A stretch of DNA of 18,052 nt from Betaproteobacteria bacterium (lineage in GTDB: Bacteria > Pseudomonadota > Gammaproteobacteria > Burkholderiales > SG8-39): positions 1-18,052 of the forward strand of contig JAFAGU010000370.1 in NCBI GenBank assembly GCA_019237595.1. The letters run 5' to 3'. Shown here piece after piece: positions 13,988-18,052 of the stretch. Position 1 is the stretch's first letter. Each line of letters starts with the position of its first letter. The translations under genes were made by a program, and so were the position numbers. Below the pieces are notes generated by a model, which was not told the origin of the DNA, ran no database searches, and saw only the letters and a program-made list of their open reading frames with translations.

Positions 13988-14147
13988 CGCAGGTTAGGCG
14001 AGGGCCGTTCAACCACGACGTTGCGTGCCGCGGGCGCCGGTAGGCTCATCGGACTAGCGTTCTCCGAGCGGCACGGAGGACTCTTGCGTAACGTCGCACC
14101 GCTATAGTGCCCCGCAGATCGCCGCAAGCTCGGCGCAAGAGGAACCC
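13988..14147. promoter_or_regulatory. Divergent eps regulatory region with inverted 10-base copies
   Basis: These 160 bases separate the leftward sugar phosphotransferase from epsA. CGACGTTGCG (14016-14025) and the inverted copy CGTAACGTCG (14087-14096) match at 9 of 10 bases. The second lies just before TATAGT (14103-14108, 5 of 6 to the -10 consensus), 40 bases before ATG 14148. The ribosome-binding site of epsA is AGAGGAA (14138-14144). The inverted copies could be operator half-sites. No good -35 box stands 16-18 bases from TATAGT, so activator dependence is possible. Confidence 0.4.
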
Positions 14148-15017
14148 ATGGCTCTGACCGAAACGAACGAACTTCATGCTCCGCAGGCCCCCGCGATGAT
14201 CGTCTCCGCGGGCACCGGCCACGTGGCGGCGGATCCGCACGAGGGTTCCTCGGCGACCGACTTCCTGCAGATCGAGTCGATCGTGCTCAATCTCGATGCG
14301 TCGCTGCGCGTGCATGCGCGCGCGCACTTCTTCAGCTGGACCCAGGGGCTGCTGCAGAGCCTCATCCGGCACGAGCTCCTCATCTGCACGCTCTGCCACG
14401 GCAAGCCGCCGGCCTTCCGCGCCGACGGCTTCTCGATGAACACGCCCGATCCCACGCTCTTCAGCGACATGTTCCTGCGCGACAGCTCGGTCGCGCCGGC
14501 GCTGCTCAAGAGCTGGGAGGAGCGGCGCTTCCAGCCGGTGCAGATCGACCTCGATGCGGCGCCCGCCGCGGGCAGCAGCTTCGGGAGCGGCCCGTTCGCG
14601 AAGGAGCTCCATCGCCTGGGCGCGACGCAGCTCCTCTCGCACGGCGTGCACGACGCCGACGGGCGCACGATCAGCCTCTTCACCTTCGCCTGCCGCCCCG
14701 GCACGGCGGGCTCGCGCCAGGCGTACTTCGCGCAGCTGCTCGCCCCGGCGATGCACGCCGCGTGGGCGCGCACGCAGGTGACGCGCACGAGCTCGAGCAA
14801 CGACAAGGTCTCCGGCGGCAACATCCTCACCGCGCGCGAGCAGGACATCCTCAAGTGGATCTACCTCGGCAAGTCGAACTTCGAGATCGGCGCGATCCTC
14901 AAGATCAGCCCGCTCACGGTGAAGAACCACGTGCAGAAGATCCTGCGCAAGCTGAACGTCGTGAACCGCACCCAGGCGATCGGCAAGGCGCTCGAGCTGC
15001 GCATCTTCAATCCTTAG
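14148..15017 (+). CDS. epsA: LuxR-type transcriptional regulator EpsA (exosortase-B/PEP-CTERM associated)
   Basis: The protein has 289 residues from ATG 14148 with ribosome-binding site AGAGGAA. The C-terminus (227-285) is a LuxR/GerE helix-turn-helix: L-T-A-R-E-Q-D-I-L-K-W-I, then S-N-F-E-I-G, then L-T-V-K-N-H-V-Q-K-I-L-R-K-L. The N-terminal 220 residues show no receiver Asp pattern and no autoinducer-binding signature. They resemble the EpsA regulators found beside exopolysaccharide operons with exosortase B (L-N-L-D-A-S-L-R-V-H-A-R-A-H-F-F-S-W and the F-x-C-R-P segment). It probably controls the downstream eps operon and perhaps the divergent sugar phosphotransferase. A strong terminator follows, making it a one-gene transcript. 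Confidence 0.88.
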   Translation: MALTETNELHAPQAPAMIVSAGTGHVAADPHEGSSATDFLQIESIVLNLDASLRVHARAHFFSWTQGLLQSLIRHELLICTLCHGKPPAFRADGFSMNTPDPTLFSDMFLRDSSVAPALLKSWEERRFQPVQIDLDAAPAAGSSFGSGPFAKELHRLGATQLLSHGVHDADGRTISLFTFACRPGTAGSRQAYFAQLLAPAMHAAWARTQVTRTSSSNDKVSGGNILTAREQDILKWIYLGKSNFEIGAILKISPLTVKNHVQKILRKLNVVNRTQAIGKALELRIFNP

Positions 15018-15037
15018 CCATCCGCTGCGAAGCAAGC

Positions 15038-15067
15038 GAGAAGGGCCCCGCGGGGCCCTTTTCTTTT
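15038..15067 (+). terminator. Strong intrinsic terminator after epsA
   Basis: AAGGGCCCCG and CGGGGCCCTT (15041-15060) form a perfect 20-base palindrome, extendable by three more pairs to 15038-15063, followed by a T-rich tract to 15067. It starts 21 bases after the epsA stop and separates epsA from the following operon. The A-run upstream is too short to make it clearly bidirectional. Confidence 0.92.
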
Positions 15068-15139
15068 GACGGACCGTCGAGCTTCGGCGACGACCTAGTC
15101 CTACCGGCGGATGAGCGGCAAAGGGCCGCGGTCCCGTGC

Positions 15140-15161
15140 CGTAACAGCGCGCTTCTAGCAT
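15140..15161 (+). promoter_or_regulatory. Candidate promoter of the PEP-CTERM/eps operon
   Basis: CGTAACAGCGC (15140-15150) repeats the pattern CGTAACnnCGC found before epsA at 14087-14097. In both cases TA of a -10-like hexamer begins 16 bases from the first C: TATAGT at 14103 and TAGCAT at 15156. The shared layout suggests common control. The rest of the gap 15068-15173 shows only a small palindrome, GACGG-A-CCGTC (15068-15078). Confidence 0.35.
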
Positions 15162-15173
15162 GGCTTCCTCTCT

Positions 15174-15539
15174 ATGAAAGCCCCAGGCCTCGTCGCAGTC
15201 TGCCTCGCGCTGGCCGTCTTCGGCCTTGCGCGCCCGTCGCTCGCTGCCACGGCGACGGCGGGCGAATTCGTTTCCTTTGCCGAGCTCTACCGCGCGACCG
15301 TGGGCGCGCCGCTTCCCGAGGCCGGCGCCGCAAGGCGCGCGCCCGAGATCCGCGTCGCCTCGCTCGAGTCGCGCGGAGGGGGCTTCGCCCTCGCGCCGGC
15401 CGCGCAGGCAGCCGCCGCGCCGGTGTACGTATTTTCGGCCCCCTCGCTGCCCGAACCGGCTTCGAGGTGGGTCCTCCTTATCAGCGGCCTCGCGCTTGCG
15501 CTTTGGGTGGCGCGGCGAAGGCTCGGTTATTCGCTCTGA
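15174..15539 (+). CDS. Small PEP-CTERM sorting-signal protein
   Basis: The protein has 121 residues from ATG 15174. It has a Sec signal peptide (M-K-A-P-G-L-V-A-V-C-L-A-L-A-V-F, cleavage after about 25), a 65-residue Ala/Arg/Glu-rich mature part of no known fold, and a PEP-CTERM tail: Pro93-Glu94-Pro95, then one membrane helix (about 98-113) and the basic cluster A-R-R-R-L. In known systems an exosortase cuts after the PEP region and the protein is placed in or passed through the envelope in concert with exopolysaccharide. It stands between the epsA terminator and epsD, so is probably the first gene of the eps operon. No ribosome-binding site is seen; a five-codon reading frame ends on its ATG. 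The exosortase itself is not in the window. Confidence 0.8.
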   Translation: MKAPGLVAVCLALAVFGLARPSLAATATAGEFVSFAELYRATVGAPLPEAGAARRAPEIRVASLESRGGGFALAPAAQAAAAPVYVFSAPSLPEPASRWVLLISGLALALWVARRRLGYSL

Positions 15540-15567
15540 CGGCCGATCCGGCGGAGGGCGGAGACAC

Positions 15568-16362
15568 ATGAAAGCGACGAACTTCCTGGCGGCGCTGGCG
15601 ATCCTCGCCGGCGGCTGCGCGCAGACCGAGGCGCCGGCGCCGGAGGGCAGGCTCGCCGCGCGCGTGAACGGCACGGCGATCACGATCGCCGGCAACCCGG
15701 GCGCGGCACGCGAGGCCTCGACGCAGGCGCTCGACAAGGTCATCGACCGCGAGCTCCTCGTGCAGGAAGCGCTGCGCAAGGGCCTCGATCGCGATCCGAA
15801 GGTCGCCGCGCGCATCGAGGATGCCCGCCGCGAAGTGCTCGCGCAGGCATGGCTCGACCAGGCCGCCGTCGCGCCGGCCGGCTCGGCCGCCGAGCCCGAG
15901 GTCGCGCGCTTCTATGCCGAGAATCCCGCGCTCTTCGCGCAGCGGCGCATCTACCGCTACCAGGAGCTCGTGGTGTCCGCGCCGCCCGACAAGCTCGAGC
16001 TCGTGCGGGGCGAGCTCGCCGGCGCGCGAGATCTCGAGGACGTCGCGGGCTGGCTCAAGTGGCGCAGCCTCAAGGTAAGCCAGGTGGCCTCGGCCACCGC
16101 GGCCGCCGAGCAGCTGCCGCTCTCCTATCTGCCGCAGCTCGCCCGCATGAAGCCGGGCGACATGGCCGTCTTTCCGTCGCCGCTGGGCGCGAGCGTCATC
16201 CAGCTCGTGCAGGCGCAGGATGCGCCGCTTGCCGAGTCGGAGGCGGCGCCGGTGATCGAGCAGTTCCTGGCTGGGCGGCGCCGGCTGGAAGTCGCCGCCG
16301 CGGAGCTCAAGCGGCTGCGCGGCGCGGCAAGCATCGAGTACGTGGGCGAATTCAAGAGGTAG
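15568..16362 (+). CDS. epsD: EpsD-type peptidyl-prolyl cis-trans isomerase-like lipoprotein
   Basis: The protein has 264 residues from ATG 15568, 28 bases after the PEP-CTERM gene, with GGAGGGCGGAG upstream. It has a lipoprotein signal with lipobox L-A-G-G-C (Cys17). An N-terminal SurA/PpiC-like region follows (V-N-G-T-A-I-T-I, D-K-V-I-D-R-E-L-L-V-Q-E-A, then D-P-K-V-A-A-R-I), the pattern of the EpsD family placed in exosortase-B eps operons. The parvulin catalytic domain is weakly kept (M-K-P-G-D-M-A-V-F, then I-Q-L-V-Q-A), so a chaperone role without isomerase activity is possible. It would act on the periplasmic side of a membrane, helping export proteins such as EpsE to fold. In this locus it precedes epsE by 18 bases. 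Confidence 0.85.
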   Translation: MKATNFLAALAILAGGCAQTEAPAPEGRLAARVNGTAITIAGNPGAAREASTQALDKVIDRELLVQEALRKGLDRDPKVAARIEDARREVLAQAWLDQAAVAPAGSAAEPEVARFYAENPALFAQRRIYRYQELVVSAPPDKLELVRGELAGARDLEDVAGWLKWRSLKVSQVASATAAAEQLPLSYLPQLARMKPGDMAVFPSPLGASVIQLVQAQDAPLAESEAAPVIEQFLAGRRRLEVAAAELKRLRGAASIEYVGEFKR

Positions 16363-16380
16363 ATCCTGAGCGAGGTGCAG

Positions 16381-17139
16381 ATGAAACGTTTTCTGATTGG
16401 CTTGGTTCTTTCGTTGATGGCGGCGCCTGGGATCGCCCAGAACGCCAACCCCGCCGACAAGCTCGGCGTCGGGGACGCGATCCGCGTCACCGTCTTCCAG
16501 CAGCCCGACCTCACGACCGACGCGCGCATCAGCGACAAGGGAACGATCCCGATGGCGCTGCTGGGCGAGACCAAGGTCGCGGGCCTCACGCCGCAGGAAG
16601 CGGCCGCGAAGATCGCCGCGGACCTGAAGAAGGGCCAGTACCTCAGGAACCCGCAGGTGAGCGTCGCGCTCACGACGCTGAGGAGCCGCCAGGTCTCGGT
16701 GCTCGGGCTCGTCGCGCGGCCCGGGCGCTACGCGCTCGACGACACGAGCACGCGCGTGACCGACGTCATCGCGGCGGCGGGCGGCATCGCCGCCGGAGGC
16801 TCGGAGGACGTCACCGTCATGCGGAACGGCCAGCCCCAGCGGGTGAACATCCTCTCGAAGGACTTCAGCCTGCAGAACGGCGACACGGTCTACGTCGACC
16901 GCGCGCCGGTCTTCTACATCTACGGCGAGGTCGCGCACGGCGGGGCCTTTCGCCTCGAGCAGAACATGACGGTCATGCAGGCTATCGCCGCCGGCGGCGG
17001 CAACACGCCGCGCGGCTCGGACCGGCGCATCAAGCTGCGGCGCGCCGGCGCCGACGGCAAGGTGAAGGAGTCCGACGCGAGCCTGCAGGACAAGGTGAGC
17101 GCCGACGACGTCATCTACGTCAAAGAAGCCCTTTTCTAG
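16381..17139 (+). CDS. epsE: Polysaccharide export protein EpsE (Wza-like)
   Basis: The protein has 252 residues from ATG 16381; GAGG (16372-16375) fits as ribosome-binding site, and a GTG at 16375 in frame overlaps it. It has a Sec signal peptide with cleavage near A-P-G-I-A-Q-N; unlike Wza of E. coli no lipobox Cys is seen. A Poly_export domain follows (about 25-105: L-G-V-G-D-A-I-R-V-T-V-F-Q-Q-P-D-L), then two SLBB-like units (V-S-V-L-G-L-V-A-R-P-G-R-Y; I-Y-G-E-V-A-H-G-G-A-F-R-L). It forms the outer-membrane/periplasmic passage for the polysaccharide, working with the inner-membrane EpsF partner 10 bases downstream. Family assignment is firm; the EpsE subtype rests on the neighbours. Confidence 0.92.
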   Translation: MKRFLIGLVLSLMAAPGIAQNANPADKLGVGDAIRVTVFQQPDLTTDARISDKGTIPMALLGETKVAGLTPQEAAAKIAADLKKGQYLRNPQVSVALTTLRSRQVSVLGLVARPGRYALDDTSTRVTDVIAAAGGIAAGGSEDVTVMRNGQPQRVNILSKDFSLQNGDTVYVDRAPVFYIYGEVAHGGAFRLEQNMTVMQAIAAGGGNTPRGSDRRIKLRRAGADGKVKESDASLQDKVSADDVIYVKEALF

Positions 17140-17149
17140 GAACGCGGAC

Positions 17150-18052
17150 ATGGACCTGAACCAATTCATGCTGGCCCTTCGCGCACGGCGCAAGGCGTTC
17201 TACACGGTGCTCGCCGCGACGGTGCTCGCCGCGCTCGCGATCGCGCTCATCGTGCCGAAGAACTACGTCGCCTCGACGACGATCCTCATCGACGCGCGCG
17301 ACGAGCAGCAGCTCTCGCCTGCCGAGCGGCTCTCGCCGCGCGAGCGCACGGGCTACCTGCAGACGCAGGTCGACCTCATCCAGAGCGGGCGCGTCGCGAA
17401 GCGCGTGGTGCGCGAGCTCAAGATCGCCCAGATGCCCGGCGTCCGCGAGGACTACGAGCGCGACACCGGCGGCAACGGCTCCCTCGAGGACTGGGCGGCC
17501 GCGAACCTCCTGAAGAAGCTCAAGGTCGATGCCGCGGCGAGCAACATCGTGACCGTGACCTACGGCTCGCCCAACGCCAAGTACTCGGCCGACGTGGCGA
17601 ACGGCTTCGCGAAGGCCTACCTCGAGACCGCGCTCGAGCTGAAGACCGAGCCCACGCGCGAGGCGACCGTCTGGTTCGAGGAGCAGCTGAAGGCCCTGCG
17701 CGCGAATGTCTCGCAGACGCAGGCGAAGCTCACCGCCTACCAGAAGGAGAAGGGCATCACTTCGGTCGAGGAGCGCGCCGACATCGAGTCGACGCGGCTC
17801 GCCGAGCTCTCGAGCCAGATGCTGCGGGCTCGCGAGGCGACCTACGACGCGACCGCGCGCTACAAGACCGCGTCGGAGTTCATTTCCAACGCCTCCGTCG
17901 GCTCGAGCGCGGACCAGCTGCCCGAGGTGATGGGGAACCCGGCGGTGATGGCCGTGAAGGCGTCCCTCGTCGCCGCGGAGTCGCGCCTCGAGCAGGCGGC
18001 GAACGACCTCGCCCCGAACCATCCCGCCTACCAGCGCCAGGTCGCGGAAGTC
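17150..18052 (+). CDS. epsF: Chain-length determinant protein EpsF (Wzz type), 5' part
   Basis: The frame is open from ATG 17150 through the right edge (301 codons so far). The first residues, M-D-L-N-Q-F-M-L-A-L-R-A-R-R-K, lead into a membrane helix at about 17-34, then P-K-N-Y-V-A-S-T-T-I-L-I-D, the normal Wzz N-terminus. A periplasmic part rich in Glu, Gln, Ala and Lys follows (about 165-300), predicted as long coiled helices, with N-P-A-V-M-A-V-K and N-H-P-A-Y-Q-R-Q near the edge, typical of exopolysaccharide co-polymerases. It sets polymer length and couples synthesis to export through EpsE. The second membrane helix and any kinase partner (EpsG expected) lie beyond the window. GGAACGCGG before the ATG is a modest ribosome-binding site. 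Confidence 0.92.
   Translation, partial: MDLNQFMLALRARRKAFYTVLAATVLAALAIALIVPKNYVASTTILIDARDEQQLSPAERLSPRERTGYLQTQVDLIQSGRVAKRVVRELKIAQMPGVREDYERDTGGNGSLEDWAAANLLKKLKVDAAASNIVTVTYGSPNAKYSADVANGFAKAYLETALELKTEPTREATVWFEEQLKALRANVSQTQAKLTAYQKEKGITSVEERADIESTRLAELSSQMLRAREATYDATARYKTASEFISNASVGSSADQLPEVMGNPAVMAVKASLVAAESRLEQAANDLAPNHPAYQRQVAEV

Noticed and set aside
10553..14107. A 1184-codon open frame on the plus strand
   Set aside because: It lies antisense to glmS, the small membrane gene and the sugar phosphotransferase, and its product is an Arg/His/Glu/Ala-rich string with no domain. Long stop-free antisense frames are expected at this GC content.
15068..15173. A sigma-54 promoter before the PEP-CTERM gene
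   Set aside because: PEP-CTERM genes are sigma-54 controlled in some species, so I looked for TGGCAC with TTGC five bases on; no acceptable match is present.
1..18052. CRISPR arrays, tRNA or rRNA genes, insertion sequences
   Set aside because: No regularly spaced repeats, cloverleaf-like segments, transposase fragments or terminal inverted repeats were seen.

Overview
The window is GC-rich, densely coding bacterial chromosome. It most resembles a betaproteobacterium of the Burkholderiales/Nitrosomonadales type. That reading rests on family content: an orphan tripartite-tricarboxylate-type substrate-binding protein (Bug family) and an EpsA-regulated exopolysaccharide operon of the exosortase-B/PEP-CTERM kind. 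The species cannot be named from the sequence. No rRNA, tRNA, insertion sequence, integrase or CRISPR array was seen, and no stretch over 300 bases lacks a gene.

Left part (1-6500), small metabolic and accessory genes. A sulfatase (N-terminus only) is divergent from a lipoprotein serine hydrolase that is broken by a one-base deletion. Next comes a tight three-gene cassette: a radical-SAM/SPASM-like protein that has lost the cysteines of the SAM cluster, a cupin, and a DUF2243 membrane protein. A class I methyltransferase faces this cassette. A MaoC-like protein and a VOC protein form a short operon running into a convergent Bug-family periplasmic binding protein. A small acidic protein with a strong ribosome-binding site follows and overlaps the end of ilvA.

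Middle part (6478-10480), threonine ammonia-lyase and signalling genes. ilvA (catabolic-length, with a C-terminal ACT domain) is divergent from a soluble NarL-type histidine kinase, which overlaps its LuxR/NarL-type response regulator. A single-domain GIY-YIG-like protein with its own promoter and an orphan PhoB-like response regulator follow.

Right part (10484-18052), surface polysaccharide. Reading leftward are an undecaprenyl-phosphate sugar phosphotransferase that primes the chain, a small hydrophobic protein and glmS (glucosamine-6-phosphate supply), with overlapping ends. Reading rightward is the LuxR-type regulator epsA, closed by a strong intrinsic terminator. After it comes an operon of a small PEP-CTERM protein, epsD (peptidyl-prolyl isomerase-like lipoprotein), epsE (outer-membrane export) and the start of epsF (chain-length determinant, cut by the window edge). 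Together these make precursor, lipid-linked first sugar, length control and export. An exosortase, expected in such loci, would lie beyond position 18052.

The observations most worth following are the cysteine-less radical-SAM-like protein with its two linked partners, the small PEP-CTERM protein leading the eps operon, and a short motif repeated before epsA and before that operon.
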